From: Verrucomicrobiaceae bacterium | GTDB lineage: Bacteria > Verrucomicrobiota > Verrucomicrobiia > Verrucomicrobiales > Verrucomicrobiaceae | Direction of reading: 5' to 3' | DNA: 13,108 nucleotides | NCBI GenBank assembly: GCA_021151605.1 | Contig: JAGKWZ010000255.1 | Location: 1-13,108, forward strand | Shown: piece after piece, positions 1 to 6,959 of the stretch | Position numbering within the stretch: the first letter of the stretch is position 1 | Layout of the letters: each line of letters begins with the position of its first letter | Made by a program: the position numbers and the translations under genes | Notes under the pieces: model-generated | Told to the model about the DNA's origin: nothing | The model's database searches: none | The model's input: the letters and a program-made list of their open reading frames with translations, nothing else

Positions 1-368
1 AGCCAGTGACGCGCCCAGCGCTCGCCGTAGTGGGGGGAGGCGAGGAGGCTGGCGATCTGAGATTTGGGGTCGGAAATTTGAGATGCGCCCTGCGGCGGCA
101 GCCCAGTGAGGTCAAAGGCGAGTCGGCGGCTGAGCGTGCGCGCATCGGCCTGCGGGGCGGGTTTGAGCCCGGCAGCCTCCATTTTGGCAAGGATGTAGTG
201 GTCGATCCTCGTTTTCGGCCAGGAGGTGTCTTTGACCGCTGGTGGGTCGAGCCGACGGAGCGGGGAAAAGGACCAGGGGATGGGCTTGGGGCCGTCATCC
301 TTGGCCCAGGCAGGGCAGGGGAGGATAGTGAATGCTAGGAGCCAAGTCAGGCTTTGAGAGAAAGTCAT
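1..368 (-). CDS. Exported DUF1549 (PSCyt2)-type protein, N-terminal part only
   Basis: The frame is open for 122 codons from the ATG at 368 to the left edge, so the 3' end lies outside. Residues 1-22 form a signal peptide (hydrophobic LLAFTIL, cleavage after PAWA). From about residue 33 the protein matches the N-terminus of the DUF1549/PSCyt2 domain: an IDHYILAKMEAAGL helix (55-68), RRLAFDLTGLPP (81-92) and the hallmark ASPHYGERWARHWL (110 onward). Proteins with this domain are abundant in Planctomycetes and Verrucomicrobia, usually continue into a DUF1553 (PSD1) domain, and are of unproven function, often encoded beside DUF1501 genes. Many begin with a cytochrome c-like PSCyt1 domain; this one has no CxxCH and goes straight from signal peptide to PSCyt2. 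The stretch between GLPP and LLASP seems shorter than usual. It is divergent from the kinase gene. Family call is firm; the role is unknown. Confidence 0.85.
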   Translation of the reverse strand, partial: MTFSQSLTWLLAFTILPCPAWAKDDGPKPIPWSFSPLRRLDPPAVKDTSWPKTRIDHYILAKMEAAGLKPAPQADARTLSRRLAFDLTGLPPQGASQISDPKSQIASLLASPHYGERWARHW

Positions 369-439
369 GCTCCAACTACACACTGGCACGGCGGCGGCTT
401 TCATGAGTCTTTTGTCCTTACCTCGGGCGTTTTGCCGGG

Positions 440-468
440 TGGACAGTTTCACAGTGGTCACTTAGAAT
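440..468 (+). promoter_or_regulatory. Predicted sigma70-type promoter of the kinase gene
   Basis: TGGACA at 440-445 and TAGAAT at 463-468 each match the consensus hexamers in 5 of 6 positions and are separated by an ideal 17 bp. Transcription would start near 475, about 20 nt before the ATG at 495 and about 116 nt before the alternative ATG at 591. This argues against longer upstream starts of the same frame, for example at 354. It is a prediction by eye only. Confidence 0.5.
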
Positions 469-494
469 GTCCTTCCTCAACTCCCGGCTCACGC

Positions 495-2594
495 ATGGAA
501 CCAAACCCTCCATTTTCACCTCCTACGATCCCAACCTTGCCAACGGCAGGTGCGGCCTACGATCCCCTGACCACAGGAGGTACAGACTACATGGACAGAA
601 CCATTGTGGTGAAGATGCCAGGATCAGGGATGACGATCTTTAACCGCTATAAACTCGACCGAGTGCTCGGACGCGGAGGCATGGGGGTAGTTTGGCTGGC
701 AGACGACCTGAAGCTGGAGCGCCCAGTGGCGCTGAAATTCCTTCCCAGCCTGATCGGTCTGGACCCTGCGGCTGTGAAGGAGCTGAAGACGGAGACGCGG
801 CGTGGGCTGGAGCTTTCTCATCCGCACATCGTCCGTATTTATGACTTTGTGGACGATGATGACGCGGCGGCGATCTCCATGGAGTTTGTGGACGGAAAAA
901 CCCTGTCCGAACTGCGTCTGGCCACGGCAAGTGGAGTGTTCACGACGGAAGAGGTTTCCCAATGGCTGCTCGGGGTGTGTGATGCCCTGGATTACGCACA
1001 CTTTCAGAGGAAGGTGGTGCATCGCGATCTAAAGCCCGCGAATATCATGATCACCACGCGAGACGCCGTGGCGAAGGTGGCCGATTTCGGCATCGCACGC
1101 AGTCTTTCAGATACGATGAGCCGGCTCTCTGCTGCCAACATGGGGGCCAGTGGCACTCTGCCCTACATGAGCCCGCAGCAGGCCATGGGAGAGCGGCCCC
1201 TGCCCACAGATGATGTGTATTCGCTGGGAGCGACGCTTTACGAACTCTTCACCGGAAAACCTCCCTTCTACCGCGGGGATCTGCCTATGCAGATCAATTC
1301 GAAAATCCCGCCGAGCGTGGCGGAGCGGCGCCAGGAGCTGGATGTCAAAGCCAGCGAGGTTTTGCCAAAGATTTGGGAAGACGCCATCGCCGCCTGCTTG
1401 AACAAAGATCCCAACATGCGGCCAAGTTGTGCTGGGACTTTGGCTGAAATGCTGGGGCTGAAGCCCAGTACATGCACCGCCAGGACGATGAGTTTTGCCA
1501 GTGCGCCGCGCGCCATGACCGCCGAGAAACCCGCGAAAAGCTCCAAGTCGTGGGTTGGCATCGCTGCAGCTTTGGCCGTGGTGGCTGGCGGGGCTGCCTT
1601 TTTCCTGAAGAAGGAACCTGTGAGCACGGCTGAAAAGGTCTCCTCCAAGGAAACCAAAGCTGGTGCGCAAGACAAAGAGGTGGTGGATGCCAAGGCAACC
1701 ACTGAGACCAAGCCTGCGCCGAAACAGACATCACCAGTGGCGCAGGCCAAGCCTGTGGAGACATCAAGGCTAGCCGTGGTAACCACCGTGCCCAAACCGG
1801 CGGAGGCATTGCCTATGCCGAATGTCCCTGCGGCAGCCCAGCCAGCAGTCACTGCGGCTCCTGCGGTGGTTACACCGCCCACACCCACGCCTGCTCCAGT
1901 TCCCAGCACGGTGGTCGCCGCTGCCGCACCCAACGTGGCTGCAATGTCTCCGCCAACAGCCACACCCTCCGTGGCTGTAATGCCTCCGCCAGCCGCGACA
2001 CCGCCCTCGTTTGGCTCCGCCGCTGCCATTTTACCGACACCGACGGCGGCCCCGGCATCGATGTTTAGGGCTCCGGTAACCAACGTCGCCCCTGCTCCAG
2101 TGGTTCCAAGCGTTCCGCTGCCCCCTGGCTACACTCCTCCGCCAGAAGTCGCCAGCCAGTTGGCGAATCAACCCATCGTCGCAGATCCGCCGAGTGGCTT
2201 CTGGACCGTGGAGCAGATGTTTCCCACCGTGCCCTTTACGAACTATTCAGCGACGGGTAAGCGCTATCTTCTTTTCCGCACGCAGACGCTGCTGAAAGAG
2301 AAAAACATCTACACTTCGACTGTGGATGGCAAGGAGGGCAAAGGCACCCACACTGCGATTCGGAAATTCCAGGAAACAGTCGGCCTGCGTCCCACTGGAA
2401 TGCTTGATGTGCCGACTCTCGCCGCACTCCAACTCTCCCAGGAGACCGATAATCTGGCCTGGAGTCCGCCGGCTTCTGCGAGTTCGGGCAGCCGCTATGG
2501 TCGTTCCCCTGGCGGTGGGCGTTACTCACCTCAGACGGAGGAGCAGCCGGGCAAGTTTAAGCGCGCTCTAAACAGCATTTTTGGCGATGATTAA
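495..2594 (+). CDS. Membrane Ser/Thr protein kinase with C-terminal peptidoglycan-binding domain
   Basis: A Hanks-type (PknB-like) kinase of 699 residues. After a Pro/Thr-rich N-tail the kinase domain spans about 50-320: glycine loop LGRGGMG (58-64), ATP-anchoring Lys81 in VALKF, catalytic loop HRDLKPAN (176-183, Asp178), DFG (197-199), and SPQQ (226-229) where many relatives have SPEQ. All catalytic residues are present. A single transmembrane helix at about 353-371 is followed by a roughly 215-residue Ala/Pro/Thr/Val-rich linker and a PG_binding_1-like domain at about 588-650 (helix with LLKEK, then AIRKFQ and GMLDVPTLAAL). The kinase should face the cytoplasm and the C-terminal domain the periplasm, a layout analogous to PASTA kinases that sense the cell wall; that role is inferred. 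The start is uncertain: ATG 495 suits the promoter at 440-468, while ATG 591 has AGGAGG 10 nt upstream, in a window where such sites are otherwise absent. Confidence 0.93.
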   Translation: MEPNPPFSPPTIPTLPTAGAAYDPLTTGGTDYMDRTIVVKMPGSGMTIFNRYKLDRVLGRGGMGVVWLADDLKLERPVALKFLPSLIGLDPAAVKELKTETRRGLELSHPHIVRIYDFVDDDDAAAISMEFVDGKTLSELRLATASGVFTTEEVSQWLLGVCDALDYAHFQRKVVHRDLKPANIMITTRDAVAKVADFGIARSLSDTMSRLSAANMGASGTLPYMSPQQAMGERPLPTDDVYSLGATLYELFTGKPPFYRGDLPMQINSKIPPSVAERRQELDVKASEVLPKIWEDAIAACLNKDPNMRPSCAGTLAEMLGLKPSTCTARTMSFASAPRAMTAEKPAKSSKSWVGIAAALAVVAGGAAFFLKKEPVSTAEKVSSKETKAGAQDKEVVDAKATTETKPAPKQTSPVAQAKPVETSRLAVVTTVPKPAEALPMPNVPAAAQPAVTAAPAVVTPPTPTPAPVPSTVVAAAAPNVAAMSPPTATPSVAVMPPPAATPPSFGSAAAILPTPTAAPASMFRAPVTNVAPAPVVPSVPLPPGYTPPPEVASQLANQPIVADPPSGFWTVEQMFPTVPFTNYSATGKRYLLFRTQTLLKEKNIYTSTVDGKEGKGTHTAIRKFQETVGLRPTGMLDVPTLAALQLSQETDNLAWSPPASASSGSRYGRSPGGGRYSPQTEEQPGKFKRALNSIFGDD
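1935..2006 (+). repeat. In-frame 36-bp tandem duplication in the kinase linker
   Basis: Two adjacent 36-bp units (1935-1970 and 1971-2006) agree at 29 of 36 positions. Each encodes a 12-residue unit of the type VA(A/V)M(S/P)PP-A-TP. It lies in the low-complexity extracytoplasmic linker and probably reflects growth by slippage or unequal crossing-over. Confidence 0.75.
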
Positions 2595-2630
2595 TCGTTA
2601 GTGTTGGAGTTGCTGTTTGAAGCTTCTCGC

Positions 2631-2672
2631 CAAAACAAACGCGCCTCACCCAACGAAACTTGGATGAGGCGC
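2631..2672 (-). terminator. Terminator-like hairpin after the HtrA protease gene
   Basis: GCGCCTCA (2641-2648) pairs with TGAGGCGC (2665-2672), and after one mismatch CCAA (2650-2653) pairs with TTGG (2660-2663) around a 6-nt loop. Read on the minus strand it begins 24 nt past the protease stop and is followed by an interrupted T-tract (GTTTGTTTTGG). It sits between two convergent genes; on the plus strand the downstream side has no T-run, so it mainly suits the minus-strand transcript. Confidence 0.6.
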
Positions 2673-2695
2673 GGCGAGTGGTCCGAGGGTCTAGA

Positions 2696-4333
2696 TCAAT
2701 TGCTGCCGACCATGAACAACATGGTTTCACCTTTGCGCCATGCTTTGAGTAGCACCGTTTTGCCGCTGTCTTTGGCCATCTGGCGAGCTTCGCCAACGGC
2801 ACGCACAGACTTGCGATTGACCTGGGTGATGACATCTCCCTCCTCCACACCCATGGCGGCGGCGCGGCTGTTGGGATCGATCTGAGTGATGATCACGCCT
2901 GAGATGTCTTCAGGCACTTCATAGCGCTCACGCGTGCCGGGGGTGAGGTTTTGGATGGTCACGCCGGGCAAAATTTCGCCCACACTGGCGCTGCCTTTAT
3001 CTGGGCCTGAGGGTGTTTTCTCTTCTTCTACGGCCTCGCTGCCAGCGATGATCTCAGGGGTGAGTTTGGCGAGCTTTGCAGTGACATTGAATGGTTTGCC
3101 ATCGCGTAGCACTTCGAGAGATATCTCAGACCCAGGTTTGTAACTGCTGACGATGACCGGCAGTTTCGAGGCATTTTCTACTTTCTGGCCTGAAACCGAA
3201 AGGATGACATCGCCCACCTGAAGCCCAGCTTTGGCAGCTGGAGAATTTTTGGTCACCTTGCGGACGAGAGCACCGCTTTCGTCGTTGAGGTTATAGATCT
3301 TCGCGATCTCGGAGTCGATGTCGGCTGGCAGGATGCCGAGGAAGCCGCGGGTGACTTCGCCGTCGTCGGTGAGGTCTTCGGCGATGCGTAGGGCCAGGTT
3401 GATCGGGATCGAGAAACCGATGCCTGCGTTCATGCCAGAGCGGGAGTAGATGGCAGTATTGATGCCGATCACGCGCCCCATGGCATCGACCAGCGGACCG
3501 CCGGAGTTGCCAGGATTGATGGAGGCATCGGTTTGAATGAAGTCTTCGTAGCCCTGCATATCCCGACGGCCGATGATGCCCATGCCACTGCGTCCGAGAG
3601 CGCTGACGATGCCCTGAGTCACCGAGCGGCTGAGTTCCATCGGAGCTCCGAGCGCGAGAACGATGTCACCAACTCGAATTTTCGAGCTGTCTGCCAGGGT
3701 CGCGGCTGGCAGGCCACTGGCACTGATCTTGATCAAAGCCACATCGGTTTGCGGATCGGCTCCGATGACCTTCGCGTCATGGCGTTTGGTGCTGCCATTG
3801 ATCGTGACGACGACCTCGATCTTGTCCGCTTCACCGACGACGTGGTTGTTTGTGAGGATATATCCATCAGCGGAGACGATGAAGCCGGAGCCGATGCCAT
3901 TGGGCTCGAGCTTTTTGTCTTGGTCAGGGACCTCGCGCTGCTGGCCACGACGCCCACGTGGGTTAGGGCGCTGGGGAGTTTCTCCACCACCTTCTTCCTG
4001 CTGTTGGCGGAACCATTCTTCGAAGTATTCGCGGAACATTGGCGGCACCTGATCGAGGTCAGGCATTCCACCATGCCCTTGCATTGAGGTGCCGGCTTTC
4101 TCTCCATACGCAAAGATGGTGACGACGCTGGGCAGGATTTTGTCCACGACACCGGCATAGCTCATCTGGAGTTGGCCGCCCGCGGGAAGCGGAGTGTCGT
4201 CCCTTTGGAGTCGCGTGTGGAATTCTTCCGAAGTGAGTTTGATCTCAGGCGATTTAATGTCCGCATGGAGCAGGCCGCTGCCGATCAGACTGACGGAGGC
4301 ATAAGCGAGGGTGATGCGAGTGATGGGGTTCAT
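2696..4333 (-). CDS. htrA: Periplasmic HtrA/Deg-family serine protease with two PDZ domains
   Basis: An S1C (trypsin-like) protease of 545 residues for degrading or refolding damaged envelope proteins. Residues 1-25 look like a signal peptide. The catalytic triad is visible as His164 (TNNHVVG), Asp197 (DPQTDVAL) and Ser277 (GNSGGP). A Gln/Glu/Arg/Gly-rich insertion at about 82-145 sits where DegP has its flexible LA loop. PDZ1 covers about 328-422, PDZ2 about 455-545, joined by an acidic linker (VEEEK). Length and order fit DegP/DegQ. The frame is open upstream to 4396, but the start at 4333 puts the signal peptide at the N-terminus; no Shine-Dalgarno precedes it. The gene converges on the kinase gene. 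A bidirectional terminator separates it from the oxidoreductase gene upstream, so its promoter must lie within 4334-4418; no convincing hexamers were found there. Whether it is DegP-, DegQ- or DegS-like in function cannot be told. Confidence 0.95.
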   Translation of the reverse strand: MNPITRITLAYASVSLIGSGLLHADIKSPEIKLTSEEFHTRLQRDDTPLPAGGQLQMSYAGVVDKILPSVVTIFAYGEKAGTSMQGHGGMPDLDQVPPMFREYFEEWFRQQQEEGGGETPQRPNPRGRRGQQREVPDQDKKLEPNGIGSGFIVSADGYILTNNHVVGEADKIEVVVTINGSTKRHDAKVIGADPQTDVALIKISASGLPAATLADSSKIRVGDIVLALGAPMELSRSVTQGIVSALGRSGMGIIGRRDMQGYEDFIQTDASINPGNSGGPLVDAMGRVIGINTAIYSRSGMNAGIGFSIPINLALRIAEDLTDDGEVTRGFLGILPADIDSEIAKIYNLNDESGALVRKVTKNSPAAKAGLQVGDVILSVSGQKVENASKLPVIVSSYKPGSEISLEVLRDGKPFNVTAKLAKLTPEIIAGSEAVEEEKTPSGPDKGSASVGEILPGVTIQNLTPGTRERYEVPEDISGVIITQIDPNSRAAAMGVEEGDVITQVNRKSVRAVGEARQMAKDSGKTVLLKAWRKGETMLFMVGSN

Positions 4334-4418
4334 GGTAGGGGGTAGTGTTTGGGTGCGGTTTAATACGCACGCCATCTGACGAAAACGTTGAGGCATTGTT
4401 GAAAACTATTCTACACAC

Positions 4419-4454
4419 AAAAAAGCACCGCAGTGACGTTTGCGGTGCTTTTTT
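4419..4454 (-). terminator. Strong Rho-independent terminator after the oxidoreductase gene
   Basis: GCACCGCA (4425-4432) and TGCGGTGC (4441-4448) form a perfect 8-bp stem with an 8-nt loop, flanked by A6 at 4419-4424 and T6 at 4449-4454, so it could act in both directions. On the minus strand it lies 40 nt past the oxidoreductase stop. Nothing on the plus strand ends here, so its job is to close the minus-strand transcript and insulate the protease gene. Confidence 0.88.
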
Positions 4455-4493
4455 GCCCGAGTTTAGAGCCCCAGATTTGAGGGGAAAACAGGG

Positions 4494-5468
4494 TTACTTT
4501 GCGGCTTCCGCGTTGGCTTTGTCCATGACTTCCTTCAGGGTGACTTCGGCACCACTGCGGCGCTTGCTCTCATCTGCAGCCTCCATGAAGGCGTAGATCT
4601 CGAGGGTTTCTTCCGGAGTCACGGGGGCGATGCCATTGCGGAAAAACTGCACTGCGGCGAAGAGCAACGGGTCATAGCCATCGTAGGCACCGACGGCGGA
4701 CTCGCCTTTGTCACCCACCGCCTTGCCGCCGTATCCTTTGTTTTCCTCAAAGATACCCGTGCGACCACCTGACCAGGTGCCAGTGACTCGGATTTTGCCG
4801 TCGGCATTGGTGTCACGCTTGACGCTCTGGCATCCGGTTCCCATGACGGTAAAAAGACTCTCCACGCCGTGAACTCCATACCAAAAGAGATCGGGATGCG
4901 TGACCTCCAACGAAGCCGGGCTGAAAGTGGAGGCACTCTTCACGGCACCGATACTACCACTGCGGACAGCTTGGGTGTTTTTGCCAAAGCGAAGCGAGGA
5001 GGATGAGAATAAAGGCACTCCTGCGGCCTTGGCTTCTTTGAAGATCTTGATCGCATCCACGAGCGTGCCTGCGATGGGTTTGTCGATGAATACTGGCTTG
5101 TGCGCGGCGAGGCAGGGACGGAGTTGCTCCAGGTGTGGGCGTCCATCATTGGTTTCCAGGAAGACGACATCCACTTTGTTGAGCAGCGCGTCGATGCTTT
5201 CCACGATCTCCACGCCCATCTCCTTCACCTTGGCGGTGTATTCTGGGACGCGCTTCACACTGCCCTCAATGTCTTTAGATCCCTGCGGATAGGCGGCAAC
5301 TACGTGCACACCCATGACTTCAGGCTTCTGCGGGCTCGCATTCAGAGTCTTGGTGAAAGCTAGAACATGTGAGGTATCGAGACCGATGATCCCGGCGCGG
5401 ATGTTTTGTGCCTGTGCAGATAAGGTGAAGAAGTAAACCGTGAGGACGAGGAGGATGGAGCGAGTCAT
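4494..5468 (-). CDS. Exported Gfo/Idh/MocA-family oxidoreductase
   Basis: A protein of 324 residues. Residues 1-20 form a signal peptide (LLVLTVYFFTLSAQA). A Rossmann-like half runs from about 23 (RAGIIGL-DTSHV) through VVFLETND (101-108) and DKP (129-131, with Lys130 matching the conserved Lys of the EKP motif). The C-terminal alpha/beta half has WYGVHGVE (196-203, His200). The family uses NAD(P) on sugars or cyclitols. Here the nucleotide loop is G-x-x-G-x-D-T-S-H, not GxGxxG, a variant I recall from planctomycete and verrucomicrobial relatives. Export of such proteins is common in these phyla, with some cofactor carried by Tat export, but this signal peptide lacks a twin-arginine motif. 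Substrate and cofactor status are unknown. It is transcribed alone, with a terminator behind it and an inverted repeat just ahead of the start. Confidence 0.85.
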   Translation of the reverse strand: MTRSILLVLTVYFFTLSAQAQNIRAGIIGLDTSHVLAFTKTLNASPQKPEVMGVHVVAAYPQGSKDIEGSVKRVPEYTAKVKEMGVEIVESIDALLNKVDVVFLETNDGRPHLEQLRPCLAAHKPVFIDKPIAGTLVDAIKIFKEAKAAGVPLFSSSSLRFGKNTQAVRSGSIGAVKSASTFSPASLEVTHPDLFWYGVHGVESLFTVMGTGCQSVKRDTNADGKIRVTGTWSGGRTGIFEENKGYGGKAVGDKGESAVGAYDGYDPLLFAAVQFFRNGIAPVTPEETLEIYAFMEAADESKRRSGAEVTLKEVMDKANAEAAK

Positions 5469-5481
5469 GCTCCAATATAAC

Positions 5482-5498
5482 GGCTGAGGTTTTCAGCC
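5482..5498. promoter_or_regulatory. 6-5-6 inverted repeat upstream of the oxidoreductase gene
   Basis: GGCTGA (5482-5487) and TCAGCC (5493-5498) are perfect inverted arms separated by 5 nt. The repeat ends 13 bp before the ATG at 5468, in the divergent region shared with the gene at 5627. It could be an operator for a dimeric repressor or a small mRNA hairpin. No regulator gene is next to it. Confidence 0.3.
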
Positions 5499-5626
5499 CT
5501 TGCGTCTCTGCATGACAGGATGTGGGTGGTTTGTGTTCCTAGAAGAAGCCTTACACTCATTCACGGATGGCTTGATCCGGGCGCTGTGAATGCTTCACTG
5601 ATCTCTCAATTTTTCAGGCACCGCCC

Positions 5627-6073
5627 ATGTCCCAGCCCCAGCCCAAACCTGTCGATCCTGCCGAAGTTTCCGACCTCGCGCTCGCGACCATCCGCCGCGC
5701 CAAGTTCCCCATGCTTGCCACGGTGGAGGGGGATCAGCCGCGCCTGCGCCCCGTTTCACCCGTGAAAACAGATGGATTCATCATCTATGTCGCGAATCTC
5801 CGGCGCTATGGGAAGACCGCCCAACTCGCAGCCAACCCAAAGGCGGAACTATGCTACACGGATGATGACCACCATCAGGTGCGCATCACTGCCACGGCGG
5901 AAATCGTCACCGATCCGGCTTTGCTTCAGGAGATCTGGGGGGGCAATCCCCTCCTGCGCGCCTACCTGCGCACGCCGGACAACCCCGAGCTGATCATTTA
6001 TCGCTTCACGCCGACTCAGGTGCGTTACATGCGGGAGTGGGCGCTGGAGTATTTTGAAGTGCCTCTGGCTTGA
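5627..6073 (+). CDS. Pyridoxamine 5'-phosphate oxidase-like flavin-binding protein
   Basis: A 148-residue cytoplasmic protein with the single split-barrel fold of PNPOx-like general stress proteins. Visible landmarks are the first strands FPMLATVEGDQPRLRPVSP (27-45), the strand FIIYVANLRRYGKTAQLAANP (51-71; split here by the usual K-T-x-Q-L turn that contacts flavin phosphate) and a strand of the type VRITATAEIV (85-94). It is far shorter than true PdxH (about 210-230 residues) and lacks the PdxH C-terminal substrate region, so vitamin B6 synthesis is unlikely. A flavin- or F420-like reductase or a stress role is more probable. It opens the plus-strand run; the next gene starts 70 nt later. 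No Shine-Dalgarno is visible beyond a weak AGG. Confidence 0.85.
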   Translation: MSQPQPKPVDPAEVSDLALATIRRAKFPMLATVEGDQPRLRPVSPVKTDGFIIYVANLRRYGKTAQLAANPKAELCYTDDDHHQVRITATAEIVTDPALLQEIWGGNPLLRAYLRTPDNPELIIYRFTPTQVRYMREWALEYFEVPLA

Positions 6074-6143
6074 AACACCTCTGGGGCAAGGCGAGAGGAG
6101 CGCCTGATCTGGCATGAGCCGGAACTGACCAGACCAGCCTTTC

Positions 6144-6917
6144 ATGTCACCGCTCAAACAACTCGTCCTCTTCATCCATCCGCTGGGCTTTGCCTGGCTG
6201 GTCATCGGACTTTGGCTGATTCGGCGGCTGTGGAAGAGGGAACTCCGCTCCGCCTGGCTGCCTGGGATCGCCTGGCTCGGGCTCACTTTTTTCACCTGCA
6301 CACCTCTGACGTCCTTGCTGCTCCTTAGCTTGGAGGATCAATATCCATCAGTAAAAATCGAGGATGCCCCGACGGCGGACGCCATCATATGTCTGGGGGG
6401 AGGGGCGGCCCCTTCGCTGCATGAACCTGCCCAGGTGAACTTCAATAATAGCGTGGATCGCATGACCAGCGCGCTTGGCCTCTTGGCTGTGGGGAAAGCC
6501 CCGATCCTGATCATTACGGGGGGAGGCTATGAACAGGAGGGTGTCATGCACTCAGAGGCAGATGCGGCCGTGGCTTATCTCAAAGAAACCCTCAAACTGC
6601 CTCAAAACATCGAGAGTCTCGGCGTCTGCCTCGACACCCATGATGAAGCACTGAAGATCTCCGCCATGGCGAAGGAGAGAGGCTGGAAGCGCGTGCTGCT
6701 CGTCACCTCAGCTGCACACATGCCGCGTTCCGTGGCGGTCTTTGCTAAAGCTGGAGTGAAGGTCGATCCCATCCCCTGCGACTACCTCAGCAGCTTCAAG
6801 AACATCGGCGACCGGAAGTGGATTCACCTGCCGAGCCTCAGCTCAAACCAGGGCATCGCGGCCTGGATTCATGAGGTCCTCGGGCTCGTGGTTTATCGGC
6901 TTCGTGGATGGATTTGA
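6144..6917 (+). CDS. YdcF/ElyC/SanA-type DUF218 membrane protein
   Basis: A protein of 257 residues with two N-terminal membrane helices (about 6-26 and 39-61) and a DUF218 domain at about 76-215. DUF218 landmarks are DAIICLGGG (79-87), LIITGGG (122-128), the THDEA helix start (165-169) and VTSAAHMPRS (187-196). Two helices followed by DUF218 is the ElyC layout. In E. coli ElyC affects peptidoglycan and lipid-carrier metabolism and SanA affects envelope permeability, but the biochemical activity is not settled. Nearness to waaA supports an envelope role by inference. It lies 70 nt behind the flavin protein gene and 42 nt ahead of the SDR gene, consistent with one transcript. Confidence 0.88.
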   Translation: MSPLKQLVLFIHPLGFAWLVIGLWLIRRLWKRELRSAWLPGIAWLGLTFFTCTPLTSLLLLSLEDQYPSVKIEDAPTADAIICLGGGAAPSLHEPAQVNFNNSVDRMTSALGLLAVGKAPILIITGGGYEQEGVMHSEADAAVAYLKETLKLPQNIESLGVCLDTHDEALKISAMAKERGWKRVLLVTSAAHMPRSVAVFAKAGVKVDPIPCDYLSSFKNIGDRKWIHLPSLSSNQGIAAWIHEVLGLVVYRLRGWI

Positions 6918-6959
6918 TCTGAAAGTATCCCGCTCAACGCATCGCTTATTCTCCCCCTC

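Noticed and set aside
6..338. Plus-strand open frame of 110 codons at the left edge
   Set aside because: It lies opposite the DUF1549 coding sequence, whose minus-strand translation has clear family motifs.
354..494. Longer N-terminus for the kinase starting at 354
   Set aside because: It would overlap the divergent gene's start, precedes the predicted promoter and has no recognisable protein features.
1268..2083. 271-codon minus-strand frame inside the kinase gene
   Set aside because: It is the mirror of the Ala/Pro/Thr-rich linker; such low-complexity GC-rich DNA gives long Gly/Ala/Val frames on the opposite strand.
3533..4087. 184-codon plus-strand frame inside the HtrA gene
   Set aside because: It is antisense to a protease with complete catalytic motifs and has no family resemblance.
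361..5475. Identical 13-mer AGTCATGCTCCAA at the starts of both exported minus-strand genes (368 and 5468)
   Set aside because: About one 13-mer match is expected by chance in a window this size, and the GGAG it contains is too close to the ATG to act as a Shine-Dalgarno.
5531..5557. Possible promoter TTGTGT...TACACT ahead of the PNPOx-like gene
   Set aside because: The spacer is only 15 bp and the upstream box is weak, so it is not supported as a promoter.
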